Counted from the first letter of the stretch, positions 51,791 through 60,729 are shown. The stretch: DNA of 64,000 nucleotides from Brevibacterium sp. ZH18 (GCF_022748595.1 NZ_JALDSX010000007.1:42516-106515), one strand, 5' to 3'. A program made the numbers and translations. Notes: generated from the letters alone by a model not told the origin.

Positions 51791-53323
51791 ATGACCACAT
51801 CTCTGTCATCCCTGCCCGAAATCGGGCCGGACCACCCGCGACCGAAGGGCGGGGGCTGGTTCGCCCAACTCCTGCGCCGCCTCCACTTCTATGCCGGCAT
51901 CTTCGTCGGCCCATTCATCCTCATCGCCGCCCTCAGCGGCGCCCTGTACGCGATCAGCCCGCAGATCGAGAAGCTCGTCTACGCCGATGAACTCACCGCC
52001 TCGGCGAGCGGCCTCGCCCTGCCCTTGGCCGATCAGGTCACGGCCGCGACGACCTACACCGGGGGAGGCGAGACCATCAGTGCGGTGCGGCCGGCACCGG
52101 AACCCGGGACCACCACCCGGGTGATGTTCGACGACCCGAATCTGGGCGAGAGCGAATCCCGGGCGATCTTCATCGACCCCACCACCGCCGAGGTGAAGGG
52201 GGACCTGACCGTGTACGGCACCTCGGGATCGCTTCCGGTGAAGACCTGGATCGATCAGCTGCACCGTGGCCTCCACCTCGGCGACTTTGGTCGGTTCTAC
52301 AGTGAACTCGCCGCATCCTGGCTCGGCATCATCGCAGGCGCCGGGCTGTGTCTCTGGGTGCTGCGGGCCAGGCGAGCGCGGAAGGCGTCAGCACTGCTGC
52401 GGCCGACGACGAAGCACAAGGGGCTGCGTCGGACCTTCTCCTGGCATGCCTCGGTCGGAGTCTGGGCCGCGATCGGGATGCTGTTTCTGTCGGCGACCGG
52501 TATCACCTGGTCCCAGCTGGGCGGAGACAATGTCACGAAGCTGCGCGCGGCGCTGGACTGGTCGACGCCAGCAGTCTCCACGGAGCTCGGTGGAGATTCC
52601 GCTGAGCATGGGGGAGACGGCGGGCACGCCGGTCACGCTGAGAATGAGAGTCACGAGGGGCACAGTGGGCACGAAGGCCACTCGGGGAAGGGCGGTGGCA
52701 ATCCGTCGGGGCCTGGTGAGGCATTGGATGCCTCCGGCATCGACCCGGCGGACTTCGACATGATGCTGTCCATGGCGCGAGACGTCAACGTGAACACCGG
52801 ACTCGTCGAGATCCTGCCGCCTGCAGATGCTGATTCGGCGTGGGTGGTCCAGGAGATTCAACGCAGTTTCCCGACCGAAGTCGACGCTGTCGCGTTCGAT
52901 CCCGACACCATGGAACTCACCGACCGCGTCGACTTCTCTGACTACGGTCTCGTATCGAAACTCGCACGCTGGGGCATCGACCTGCACATGGGAACGATGT
53001 TCGGCCTGGCCAACCAGATCGTGCTCTTCGTTCTGGCGATCGGGATCGCGTCCATGGTGGTGTGGGGCTATGTGATGTGGTGGCAGCGTCGGCCCAAGCA
53101 CGATCCGGCCAGGAGGTTCGGACCCGTTCCGGTTCGAGGTGCGCTGGCAACGGCTCCCAGGTGGGCACTGGTTGCGGTGGCGCTCGCAGCCATGGGAATC
53201 GGGATCTTTCTGCCGATGGTTGGGGTCAGCCTGCTCGGGTTCCTTGCTGTCGACGGGGTGCTAGGCATGCGAACGCGAAGGCGGTCTCGGGGCCGAGCTG
53301 ACACAGAAGCACAGTCGCTCTGA
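51791..53323 (+). CDS. PepSY-associated transmembrane protein with His/Gly-rich loop
   Basis: A 510-residue PepSY_TM-family membrane protein. It opens with LLRRLHFYAGIFVGPFILIA and has further helices at about 180, 220, 395 and 450. PepSY segments lie in the extracytoplasmic loops. An inserted loop near residues 270-295 carries repeated GHAGH, ESHEGHSGHEGHS motifs, a probable metal-binding stretch. Homologues participate in iron-siderophore reduction or copper handling. With the Met/His-rich protein upstream it suggests a metal module; the metal is inferred only. A tight hairpin follows. Confidence 0.83.
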   Translation: MTTSLSSLPEIGPDHPRPKGGGWFAQLLRRLHFYAGIFVGPFILIAALSGALYAISPQIEKLVYADELTASASGLALPLADQVTAATTYTGGGETISAVRPAPEPGTTTRVMFDDPNLGESESRAIFIDPTTAEVKGDLTVYGTSGSLPVKTWIDQLHRGLHLGDFGRFYSELAASWLGIIAGAGLCLWVLRARRARKASALLRPTTKHKGLRRTFSWHASVGVWAAIGMLFLSATGITWSQLGGDNVTKLRAALDWSTPAVSTELGGDSAEHGGDGGHAGHAENESHEGHSGHEGHSGKGGGNPSGPGEALDASGIDPADFDMMLSMARDVNVNTGLVEILPPADADSAWVVQEIQRSFPTEVDAVAFDPDTMELTDRVDFSDYGLVSKLARWGIDLHMGTMFGLANQIVLFVLAIGIASMVVWGYVMWWQRRPKHDPARRFGPVPVRGALATAPRWALVAVALAAMGIGIFLPMVGVSLLGFLAVDGVLGMRTRRRSRGRADTEAQSL

Positions 53324-53336
53324 GCGGAGAGAACAG

Positions 53337-53373
53337 GGCCGGCCGGTGGAACCGACGGTTCCACCGACCGGCC
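53337..53373. terminator. Bidirectional hairpin between the PepSY and tctA genes
   Basis: An 18-bp inverted repeat (GGCCGGCCGGTGGAACCG and its near complement, one G-T mismatch) with a very small loop lies between convergent stops. Confidence 0.7.
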
Positions 53374-53390
53374 ATCAAAGAACGAAGCGA

Positions 53391-54908
53391 CTACTGCGTG
53401 ACGTCCTCCTTCACCTTTGCGCCGGCCTTCCGTGTTCTGAGGTTACGGACCACCGCACTCACCAACGGGTAGGCGAGAGCGATCAGGGCAGCGCTCGTGA
53501 GAATGAGCGAGAACGGACGCTGGAACATGATGAAGAGGTTTCCATCGCCCAGCGCTGAGGTCTGGACCAGGTACTTCTCCAGCAGAGGGCCGAGCACAAG
53601 GCCGAGAACGAATGGCGCTGCCGGGAAGTCGAAGCGCTTCATGAAGTAGCCGAGCAGTCCAGCGAAGAACACGATCCACAGAGTGAACGTGTTGTTGCCC
53701 AGAGCGAAGGCTCCGACGAAGCTCATCATGAGAACGATGGGGTAGAGGAAGACGTACGGAATTCTGAGAATCTGCGCGAAGACCGGAGCCATCGGCAGGT
53801 TGAGCACCAACAGGATGAGGTTACCGAAGAAGAAGCTCACAAGCAGACCCCACACGAGTTCAGGTTCCTGCTGGAAAAGCAGGGGGCCCGGCTGGAGTCC
53901 GAAGATGACGAATGCACCCAGAAGCACTGCTGTTGTTCCGCTGCCGGGAATGCCGAGTGCAAGTGTGGGGATGAAGCTTGCATTGGCGGCAGCATTGTTC
54001 GCAGCCTCCGGAGAAGCCACAGCCTCAGGAGCACCCTTTCCGATGAGATGCTTGAACTTGCTCACCTGCTTCTCCACACCGTAGGCAAGGAACGTCGCCA
54101 AGGTGGCTCCCGCTCCGGGCAGGACGCCGACAGCGAAGCCCAAAGCGGTTCCACGTGCAGCCGCCGGAGCGGAACGGGTCAGTTCTTCCTTCGTCACCAG
54201 CAGATCCTTGAAGCGTGCACGGATGGGTTTCTCACCACCTCGGCGGATCTGGTGGAGAACCTCACCGACGGCGAAGATGCCGATCATCACGGCGACGAAG
54301 TCGAGTCCGGAGAGCAGATTGACGCTGCCGAAGGTGAAGCGTGCGGTAGAGAATCCGGACGCGACCCCGACCATGGACACGAGCAGTCCGGCAGCGGCCA
54401 TTGTGATGCCGCGCAGGATGTTCTCACCGGCAAAGGACACGATCGTGGCCATGCCTAACAAGATGATCGCGAGATTCTCTGCGGGCCCGAAGTTGAGCGC
54501 GAATTTCGCGATCGGTTGGGCCAGGGCGATGAGTCCGATGAGCGAAATGATGGCCGCAAAGAATGAGGCCAGAGCAGAGATCGCCAAAGCGGCTCCCGCT
54601 CGCCCCTTGCGCGCCATCTGATAGCCGTCCAGGGTGAGCACGACGCTCGACGAATCTCCGGGTGTGGAGATGAGGATCGAGCTGATCGAGGACCCGTACT
54701 GGGATCCGTAATAGATTCCAGCCAGCATGATGAGAGCTGTCACCGGCTCGAACGCCAACGTCACCGGTAAGAGAATTGCCACACCCGTGGTCGAACCGAG
54801 GCCAGGCAACAGGCCGATGACAGTTCCGAGGAGGACACCGACGAAGCACCACAGGAGGTTTTCGGGGCTGACTGCGGTTTCCAGCCCGAGCATGAGATTG
54901 TCGATCAT
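53391..54908 (-). CDS. tctA: TTT-family large membrane subunit (TctA), second system
   Basis: A 505-residue TctA with the duplicated motifs GLLPGLGSTTGVAILLP and GVLPGAGATLATFLAY, plus YYGSQYGSSISSILI and the SPEAANNAAANASFIP motif. It is the last gene of a TctC-PdxA-TctB-TctA operon, 9 bp after tctB. Sequence differs widely from the TctA at 22593, so this is an independent transporter and not a recent duplicate. Confidence 0.93.
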   Translation of the reverse strand: MIDNLMLGLETAVSPENLLWCFVGVLLGTVIGLLPGLGSTTGVAILLPVTLAFEPVTALIMLAGIYYGSQYGSSISSILISTPGDSSSVVLTLDGYQMARKGRAGAALAISALASFFAAIISLIGLIALAQPIAKFALNFGPAENLAIILLGMATIVSFAGENILRGITMAAAGLLVSMVGVASGFSTARFTFGSVNLLSGLDFVAVMIGIFAVGEVLHQIRRGGEKPIRARFKDLLVTKEELTRSAPAAARGTALGFAVGVLPGAGATLATFLAYGVEKQVSKFKHLIGKGAPEAVASPEAANNAAANASFIPTLALGIPGSGTTAVLLGAFVIFGLQPGPLLFQQEPELVWGLLVSFFFGNLILLVLNLPMAPVFAQILRIPYVFLYPIVLMMSFVGAFALGNNTFTLWIVFFAGLLGYFMKRFDFPAAPFVLGLVLGPLLEKYLVQTSALGDGNLFIMFQRPFSLILTSAALIALAYPLVSAVVRNLRTRKAGAKVKEDVTQ

Positions 54909-54917
54909 GGAAGTTCC

Positions 54918-55532
54918 TCAGATCAGTCCGAGCAGGCCGGTCGGCATGGGAACCGACAAGACGAGCCCGAAGACGATGTAGACGAAGACAGCTGCGCCGA
55001 TGGTGGTGGCGGCGGAAGTCCACCACTTCTGCTTCTCGACGACGAGGAGCAGGAAGAGGATCGCAGCGGCCAGAGAGATGATGAGTCCGAGGACGGGAAT
55101 GAGCGCCAGGGCGACTCCGAAGGTGAGGAATATGTAGAAGGGGGCGCGGTTGCGCTGCTTCTCCGTCCGTCCGAAGGTGTCGAGATCCCCGCTCGAATCG
55201 TCATCGGGATGAGATTCTGCGACAGCGTCGATCGACTCTGCAGCCGTTGCCTCGATGTCCTCAACCACCGACATGATGCGACCACCGGAGGTGCCGACAC
55301 GTGCGAAGAAGAGGCGGAAGATCTCAGCCGCCGAGGCGAGGAAGATGAAAGCGCCGGTGAGACAGGGAAGCATTCCCGGTCCGACCTGTCCGCCCTCAAC
55401 CGTGAGGCCATAGTGGAACCCCATGATGGCGGCGAAGCCACCGACGACTCCGAGGATCGAAGTCCCGACGACATCAGCGAGGTCTGGCTTGTTCCGAGGT
55501 GGAATCTTCTCCGTGTCGGTTGCCGTGCTCAT
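54918..55532 (-). CDS. tctB: TTT-family small membrane subunit (TctB), second system
   Basis: A 204-residue protein with four membrane segments in TctB order and an acidic cytoplasmic loop between helices 2 and 3. Its ATG overlaps the stop of the PdxA-like gene (ATGA). The insertion of an enzyme gene between tctC and tctB shows that transporter and enzyme are co-translated. Confidence 0.85.
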   Translation of the reverse strand: MSTATDTEKIPPRNKPDLADVVGTSILGVVGGFAAIMGFHYGLTVEGGQVGPGMLPCLTGAFIFLASAAEIFRLFFARVGTSGGRIMSVVEDIEATAAESIDAVAESHPDDDSSGDLDTFGRTEKQRNRAPFYIFLTFGVALALIPVLGLIISLAAAILFLLLVVEKQKWWTSAATTIGAAVFVYIVFGLVLSVPMPTGLLGLI

Positions 55533-56596
55533 CGTGGACTCACCTGCAATCCAGCCGCCGCGACCGCTCCAGTCGCCGCACCCGTGTCCGCCGTGCCCGC
55601 GTCTGCGCCGCCCGTACCTGCCGTGGCCCGACGGCTCTCAGCCATCCGCACCGCCAGGTCGAAGGCATGGGTGCTAGGTCCGAGATCGGCGGTGCCCGTA
55701 CCGACGATATTGTGAGCGGTGCCGTGTGCAGGGGTGGCGATGGGAATCGGAATCCCACCGTGAACGGTGACTCCCTGATCGAATCCGAGCAGCTTCATCG
55801 CGATCTGACCCTGATCGTGATACATCGTCACCACCCCGTCGTAGTCCCCGCCGACCGCGCGGGCGAAGAGAGTGTCGCACGGGAACGGCCCCTCGACATC
55901 GATTCCACGCGAGCGGGCCAATTCGATGGCCGGGGCGATGTCGTCGATCTCCTCTCGGCCGAACTTCCCTCCCTCACCTGCGTGAGGATTGAGTGCGCAG
56001 ACGGCCAGTCGTGGGTTCGAGGTGCGAGTCTCAGCCACCGCGCGGTTGAGCAGCTCGATGGTCTCCAGCACCTTGCCGGCACTGATGCCGTCGGCGATCT
56101 CCGAGACCGGAACATGCGAGGTGACACGTGCCGTGACCAGCGACTCGATGAAGTTGAGCTCCGAGGTGAAGCCGTCGAAGCCAAGCCTCGTGGCGAACCA
56201 GCGCAGCTCGTCCTCTTCGGTCATTCCGGCGTGACCCATAGCTCCCTTGTTCAGCGGCAGGAAGAGCACACCGTCTGCTCCGCCACCAGCGCACAGGTCG
56301 AGAGCGGTGGACAGATCGGCCAGGGCGCGCTCGCCCGCGGCGATGCTGACTTCACCGACGGGAATGGCAGGCCCGCGGTAGTCTGTGCCCAGATATTCGA
56401 TGTCATCGCGATCAGGAATCGTCACCGCCGCCGTCGTGGCGAAGGAGTCCAACTCCGCAGCGGTCGCGGTGACGAGCAAACGTGCCCGAGCGCGATTAGC
56501 GGGATCGGCGAGAAGTCGAGCCATGAGCTCGGGTCCGACACCGGAGAGATCTCCGGGCACGAGGACGATTCGGGGCTGTGCTGAGTTCAGTGTCAT
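55529..56596 (-). CDS. PdxA-family dehydrogenase (4-hydroxythreonine-4-phosphate dehydrogenase-like)
   Basis: A 355-residue metal- and NAD-dependent beta-decarboxylating dehydrogenase. PdxA motifs are VLVPGDLSGVGPELMAR, the metal histidine in ARVTSHVPVSEI, CALNPHAGEGGKFGREE, TMYHDQGQIAMK and TPAHGTAHNIVGTG. True PdxA acts in vitamin B6 synthesis. Copies beside TTT transporters belong to a catabolic branch acting on phosphorylated C4 acids, normally with a DUF1537 kinase, which is absent here. The C-terminal 35 residues are an Ala/Gly/Thr-rich tail. It shares one base with the tctC stop (TAATG). Confidence 0.87.
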   Translation of the reverse strand: MTLNSAQPRIVLVPGDLSGVGPELMARLLADPANRARARLLVTATAAELDSFATTAAVTIPDRDDIEYLGTDYRGPAIPVGEVSIAAGERALADLSTALDLCAGGGADGVLFLPLNKGAMGHAGMTEEDELRWFATRLGFDGFTSELNFIESLVTARVTSHVPVSEIADGISAGKVLETIELLNRAVAETRTSNPRLAVCALNPHAGEGGKFGREEIDDIAPAIELARSRGIDVEGPFPCDTLFARAVGGDYDGVVTMYHDQGQIAMKLLGFDQGVTVHGGIPIPIATPAHGTAHNIVGTGTADLGPSTHAFDLAVRMAESRRATAGTGGADAGTADTGAATGAVAAAGLQVSPR

Positions 56597-57564
56597 TATC
56601 CGATTGCCTCTCGCAGCTCTTTGTCGTTCTCCGAGAGGTATGTGGCGAAATCGTCGCCATAGGCAGCGTTGGGCTGCATCATGTTGTCTTCGATGTAGGT
56701 CGTATATGCGTCCGACTTCTCGAATTCCTTCGCCTTCTTGATCCAGTACTCCTTCGCCTCCTCAGAGATGTCTCCCGGGGCGATGACGCCGCGGAACTGG
56801 GCGAACGCAACGTCGATGCCCTGTTCCTTTGCCGTCGGAATGTCCTTGAGCTCTGGATATTCGTAGCGTTTGTCAGCCGCCGCACACAGGGGTTTGAGGT
56901 CTCCCGACTCCAACTGTCCGGAGACCTCGCCCGGATTCACCGAGATCGCCTCGACCTGGCCGCCGAGTGCCGCGGTGACCGCTTCGGCCCCGGACTCGAA
57001 TGGCACCCGGTCGAATTTCGCCTTGGTGGCCTTCTCCATCAGGGTGAACGTGATGTTGTCGAGACCAGTGGCACCGGAGATGGCGACGATAGTACGCTCC
57101 TTCTTGCCTTTGTCCGTGAGATCGGAACAGGTATTCAGAGGAGAGTCCGCCTTGGTGACGATGAGAGTGTAGTCATCTCCCAGCTTCATGATCGGAGTGA
57201 AGCTCTCGTGCGTGAACTTCACATCCTGTGTTGCCGGCAGAGCGAGCATCGCTGTCTCCGTGGCGAGGAGGTAGTTCGGATCGCCGCTGCGCCCGAGGAA
57301 GTCCGAATAGCCGACGGCGCCTGAACCACCATCGATGTTCTGAACCGTGATGGTCTTGTCGGTGGCATCCTCAAGCCCCGCGGCTGTGGCACGGCCGGCG
57401 ATATCACTTCCGCCTCCGGCGGCGAAGGGCACGATCATCGTGACATTGCCCTTCGGCTCGAATTCTCCGCCGGCGGTATCTCCTGAGGCTTGGCCGCAGG
57501 CGCTGAGTCCCAGTGCGAGAGCGCCGGTCACGGCCGCGGTGGTGAGCAGTTTCTTCGAGTGCAT
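56596..57564 (-). CDS. tctC: TTT-family substrate-binding lipoprotein (TctC), second system
   Basis: A 322-residue Bug-type receptor with signal peptide and lipobox LGLSACGQ. The fold is marked by VTMIVPFAAGGGSDIAGRA and ITVQNIDGGSGAVG. The ATG has a GGAGA site. It heads the operon, downstream of the GntR gene on the same strand by 82 bp. Confidence 0.9.
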   Translation of the reverse strand: MHSKKLLTTAAVTGALALGLSACGQASGDTAGGEFEPKGNVTMIVPFAAGGGSDIAGRATAAGLEDATDKTITVQNIDGGSGAVGYSDFLGRSGDPNYLLATETAMLALPATQDVKFTHESFTPIMKLGDDYTLIVTKADSPLNTCSDLTDKGKKERTIVAISGATGLDNITFTLMEKATKAKFDRVPFESGAEAVTAALGGQVEAISVNPGEVSGQLESGDLKPLCAAADKRYEYPELKDIPTAKEQGIDVAFAQFRGVIAPGDISEEAKEYWIKKAKEFEKSDAYTTYIEDNMMQPNAAYGDDFATYLSENDKELREAIG

Positions 57565-57646
57565 TTCTATCTCCTTTGACAGAATCTTCTGTGGTGCCCG
57601 ATAGCTTGGTGCTGATGTTGTATTCGGCTGAGGTCAGTGTTGGAGC

Positions 57647-58375
57647 TCAATTGGTCGCAGATAGCGAAGCGCGTACCTCCTCGAGCCAACGATCGGACTC
57701 CGGGGTGGCTCCATCGAGCTGGTCGACGGTGTCGACGAGGAACGACAGGTTTCCGTGGTCGTCGAATTCGCGTTCGATCTCTTCAGGATCGCGACGGAGG
57801 ATGACGTCGAGCATGCGTGCATGCCTGGCGACGTTGCCGTCGAGATCCTCGATCTCTCGGCGGGCCTGGTTGTTCAGGGCCATGCACATCTGCAGCTGCA
57901 TCGCCATCGCCCGGTACGTCGATTCGATCCTCGCGTGGCCGGCCAGGCCGACGATCGCATAGTGGAATTCGAACCCGGCCGCGACCATGTCACCTTCGGT
58001 ACCGGATTCTGCGATCACTTCCATCGTGCGCAGCGTCTCGCAGCAGCGTTCGACCCTGTCCGGAGCGAGCTCGGGCAGCATCAGGCTCATGGCCATTCGT
58101 TCGAGTTCGCGACGCAGGGTGGCGATCTCGAAGACATCGTGCTGGGAGATCGACATGATCCTCACGCCCTTGCGCGGCACGTGCTCGACAAGGCCGGTGT
58201 GAGCGAGTTCTTTGAGCGCCTCACGCAGCGGCGGGCGTGAGATACCCAGCTCTTCGCACAGACGCTCCTCAACGAGTCGCTCGCCCGGCATGTAGTTTCC
58301 TGCCAGGATCGTCCCTTCGAGTGCTTGCCTGGCTAATGTCGCCAAACTGGGTTGAGATGCGATGAGAGTAACCAC
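57647..58375 (-). CDS. GntR-family regulator, FCD subclass
   Basis: A 242-residue regulator with a winged helix (RLVEERLCEELGISRPPLRE) and an FCD domain carrying conserved helices (FHYAIVGLAGHARIES). It starts with GTG at 58375. It sits between the divergent TTT operon and the CoA-transferase/hydratase pair, and a GTATAC element lies 19 bp upstream of its start. It probably regulates both arms. Confidence 0.9.
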   Translation of the reverse strand: MVTLIASQPSLATLARQALEGTILAGNYMPGERLVEERLCEELGISRPPLREALKELAHTGLVEHVPRKGVRIMSISQHDVFEIATLRRELERMAMSLMLPELAPDRVERCCETLRTMEVIAESGTEGDMVAAGFEFHYAIVGLAGHARIESTYRAMAMQLQMCMALNNQARREIEDLDGNVARHARMLDVILRRDPEEIEREFDDHGNLSFLVDTVDQLDGATPESDRWLEEVRASLSATN

Positions 58376-58393
58376 TTCCGGATAGATCCTCTT

Positions 58394-58402
58394 TTGTATA
58401 CA
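58394..58402. promoter_or_regulatory. GTATAC operator candidate at the second TTT locus
   Basis: TTGTATACA at 58394-58402 matches the core of the palindromes at 5589-5630. It lies in the intergenic region between the GntR start and the divergent CoA-transferase gene. Confidence 0.5.
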
Positions 58403-58505
58403 GTAGTGTGAAGACTGTAACGCGGATCACACCAGCAAATCAATAGTTTGTCCAAGGTTGGGCAAGCGATTCCTACAGGATCGACGAATATCAGAGGAGG
58501 ATCTC

Positions 58506-59711
58506 ATGGATGAAACCGAATCCGGCTCGACCGGTGGTGGCGCAGGCCCCCTCTCCGGGGTGACCGTTCTTGAGCTCGGAGTGTTCATGGCCGGACCGTT
58601 CGCCACGATGCAGCTGGCCGACCTCGGCGCGCGGGTGATCAAAATCGAAAATCCCATCGGCGGTGACCAGACGCGGAGCACAGGGCCCTTCATCAACGGC
58701 GAGAGTGCCCCCTACATGCTCATCAACCGAAACAAGGAATCAATCACCCTCGATCTCAAGAGCGAGGTCGGGCAGGAAGCCTTCATGCGACTGGCTGAGA
58801 CGGCCGATGTCGTTGTGGAGAACATGCGCCCTGGAGTCATGCAGCGCCTCGGTGTCGCCTATGAGAACGTCCGCGAGCGCAACCCCAGGATCATCTATGC
58901 TTCGGCCTCGGGCTGGGGCCAGGACGGCCCGTTGTCGAAACTGGCCGGGCTCGACATCATGGCCCAGGCCCGGAGCGGACTGATGAGCATCACCGGCGCG
59001 CCCGATTCGCCGCCGGCCAAGGTGGGTGTACCCATCTGCGACCTCACCTCGGCGATGTATGTGGCGCTTGCGCTCACCTCGGCGCTCTATGAACGGAACC
59101 GGTCAGGGGAGGGCCAGTACATCGATGTCTCGCTCTTCGAGAGCGGAGTCTCCTACGCAGTATGGGAGGCGGCGGGGTACTTCGTCGATGGAAAGGTGGG
59201 CCGGCCGAACGGTTCCGCACACCAGAACCAAGCCCCCTACCAGGCGGTCCACTCATCCGATGGGTACGTGACCATCGGTGCGAACACTCCTCGCAACTGG
59301 GTGAGGTTCTGCCAAGGACTCGGCCTGGAAGAACTGCTCGACGATGAACGGTTCCAGGAGTCCTATGACAGGCTCACTCACAGAGAGGCACTCATCGCTC
59401 TCATCGAAGTGAAGACGACGGCGATGACGACCGACGAAATCGTCGAAGTCCTCAACGAGGCGGGGGTGCCCTGCGCACCGATCAGCGACTATTCGCAGGT
59501 ATTCACGGATGAGCACCTGGCCAGCCGCGACTTCTTCTGGGACTCCGAGCACCCGGTTGCCGGCACCGTTCGACAGATCGGTTCCCCGATGCGATTGTCA
59601 CGGACACCGGCCAGACGAGGACCTGCCGGCCCCTCTCTCGGTGCCGACAACTCGCTTCTCGACGAGCTCGGGTTCTCAGAAGACGAACTGGTTGAACTGA
59701 AGTCACAATGA
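58506..59711 (+). CDS. CaiB/BaiF (family III) CoA-transferase
   Basis: A 401-residue family III CoA-transferase starting MDETESGS, with GAGGAGG 5 nt before the ATG. Landmarks are VLELGVFMAGPFATMQLADL, VIKIENPIGGDQTR, LINRNKESITLDL and a likely catalytic aspartate in VPICDLTSAMYVAL. It is divergent from the GntR-TTT operon and followed 25 bp later by an enoyl-CoA hydratase gene. It presumably activates the acid imported by the second TTT system. Confidence 0.9.
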   Translation: MDETESGSTGGGAGPLSGVTVLELGVFMAGPFATMQLADLGARVIKIENPIGGDQTRSTGPFINGESAPYMLINRNKESITLDLKSEVGQEAFMRLAETADVVVENMRPGVMQRLGVAYENVRERNPRIIYASASGWGQDGPLSKLAGLDIMAQARSGLMSITGAPDSPPAKVGVPICDLTSAMYVALALTSALYERNRSGEGQYIDVSLFESGVSYAVWEAAGYFVDGKVGRPNGSAHQNQAPYQAVHSSDGYVTIGANTPRNWVRFCQGLGLEELLDDERFQESYDRLTHREALIALIEVKTTAMTTDEIVEVLNEAGVPCAPISDYSQVFTDEHLASRDFFWDSEHPVAGTVRQIGSPMRLSRTPARRGPAGPSLGADNSLLDELGFSEDELVELKSQ

Positions 59712-59736
59712 GATGCGAACAGGGAAAGGCGCGACA

Positions 59737-60531
59737 ATGACCGAAGCAGCAGACGCAGAGGCGAAGACAGACAACCTGATCGTCGAGCGCGAGGACGGCG
59801 TCCTCACCGTCACCTTCAACCGGCCCAAGGCGCGCAACGCGATGACCTGGGACATGTACATGGGCCTCGCCGAGGCGTGTGAAACGACCGATGGAGATGA
59901 CTCCATCCGCGTCATGGTCTTGCGCGGAGCGGGCGGGAAGGCCTTCGTCGCCGGAACGGACATCGCTCAGTTCACCGAGTTCGACGGCCCCGCAGGCGTT
60001 GCCTACGAAAAGCGCATCTCCGAGGTGCTCGCTCGTCTGCGAGCCGTGAACGTCCCGGTCATCGCGGCGATCGAGGGCTACTGTGTCGGTGGCGGACTCG
60101 GCATCGCCGCCTGTGCCGACGTGCGCATCGCCTCACCGCGGGCACGCTTCGGGGTGCCGATCGCACGGACCCTCGGCAATTGCCTCTCCGGGGACACTCT
60201 GGGCCTGCTCATCGAGCTGCTCGGCCGTGCCCGCGTAGTCGACATGCTGCTGCGTGCTCGCTTCATCGAAGCCGATGAGGCACTGAGCGCCGGGTTCGTG
60301 GGACTCGTCACCGAGGACATCGCCGAGGCGACCGCAGAGTGGGCAGTCACGCTCAAGGGGCACGCACCGCTGACGATCTGGTCGGTCAAGGAAGTCGTGC
60401 GCAGGCTCTCGGATGCTGGCGGTTCAGTCGACGATGAGGACATCGTCGAGCGAATCTACGGTTCGCAGGACTTCCACAATGCCGTGCATGCGTTCATCGA
60501 CAAGACCCCCTACGAATGGCGCGGGTGCTGA
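59737..60531 (+). CDS. Enoyl-CoA hydratase/isomerase-family protein
   Basis: A 264-residue crotonase-fold enzyme. It shows VLTVTFNRPKARNAMTWDM, the oxyanion-hole segments GKAFVAGTDIAQF and EGYCVGGGLGIAACADVRIA. The start ATG 59737 follows AGGGAAAGG. The second glutamate typical of hydratases is not clear, so hydratase, isomerase or another crotonase activity is possible. It is co-transcribed with the CoA-transferase. Confidence 0.88.
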   Translation: MTEAADAEAKTDNLIVEREDGVLTVTFNRPKARNAMTWDMYMGLAEACETTDGDDSIRVMVLRGAGGKAFVAGTDIAQFTEFDGPAGVAYEKRISEVLARLRAVNVPVIAAIEGYCVGGGLGIAACADVRIASPRARFGVPIARTLGNCLSGDTLGLLIELLGRARVVDMLLRARFIEADEALSAGFVGLVTEDIAEATAEWAVTLKGHAPLTIWSVKEVVRRLSDAGGSVDDEDIVERIYGSQDFHNAVHAFIDKTPYEWRGC

Positions 60532-60595
60532 GTCGGTCGCTTCCGACGCAGGCTTGATTAAATGAACGTTGACCTGGGAAAACATCGAGAGCATC

Positions 60596-60658
60596 ATGAT
60601 CAGTCTCAACCTCCCGGAGCTCCTCAACACCATCCTCAGGGCACTCGGCCGCGCCTGA
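60596..60658 (+). CDS. Candidate 20-residue hydrophobic peptide
   Basis: A short ORF encodes MISLNLPELLNTILRALGRA, a sequence that would form an amphipathic helix with a basic end. GAGAG lies about 5 nt before the ATG, and TTGAC occurs about 30 bp upstream. Two hairpins follow within 75 bp, so it could be a stand-alone short mRNA, a leader peptide or noise. Composition is consistent with real coding but the length prevents certainty. Confidence 0.3.
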   Translation: MISLNLPELLNTILRALGRA

Positions 60659-60674
60659 TCTGATCACGGATCTA

Positions 60675-60729
60675 TGCGACCGCGCAGGTCGCAACGAAGG
60701 CTTCTTCTCGTTCGAGAAGAAGCCTTCGT
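60675..60729. terminator. Two consecutive hairpins, the second terminator-like
   Basis: A 7-bp stem TGCGACC/GGTCGCA spans 60675-60693. It is followed directly by a perfect 17-bp stem (60694-60710 with 60713-60729), whose loop is just two bases so the tip will open. The tandem layout is typical of terminators and attenuators. It is downstream of the CoA-transferase/hydratase pair and the tiny ORF. From 60730 to 61349 I see no supportable gene; open frames there lack ribosome sites and family features. Confidence 0.65.

Noticed and set aside
55499..56584. Plus-strand 361-aa ORF across the PdxA-like gene
   Set aside because: It is antisense shadow; the minus strand has all PdxA motifs, overlaps in an operon and a proper start.
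19591..59711. The four CoA-transferases considered as recent duplicates
   Set aside because: Their N-terminal blocks and catalytic regions differ in most positions, so they are old paralogues serving separate pathways.
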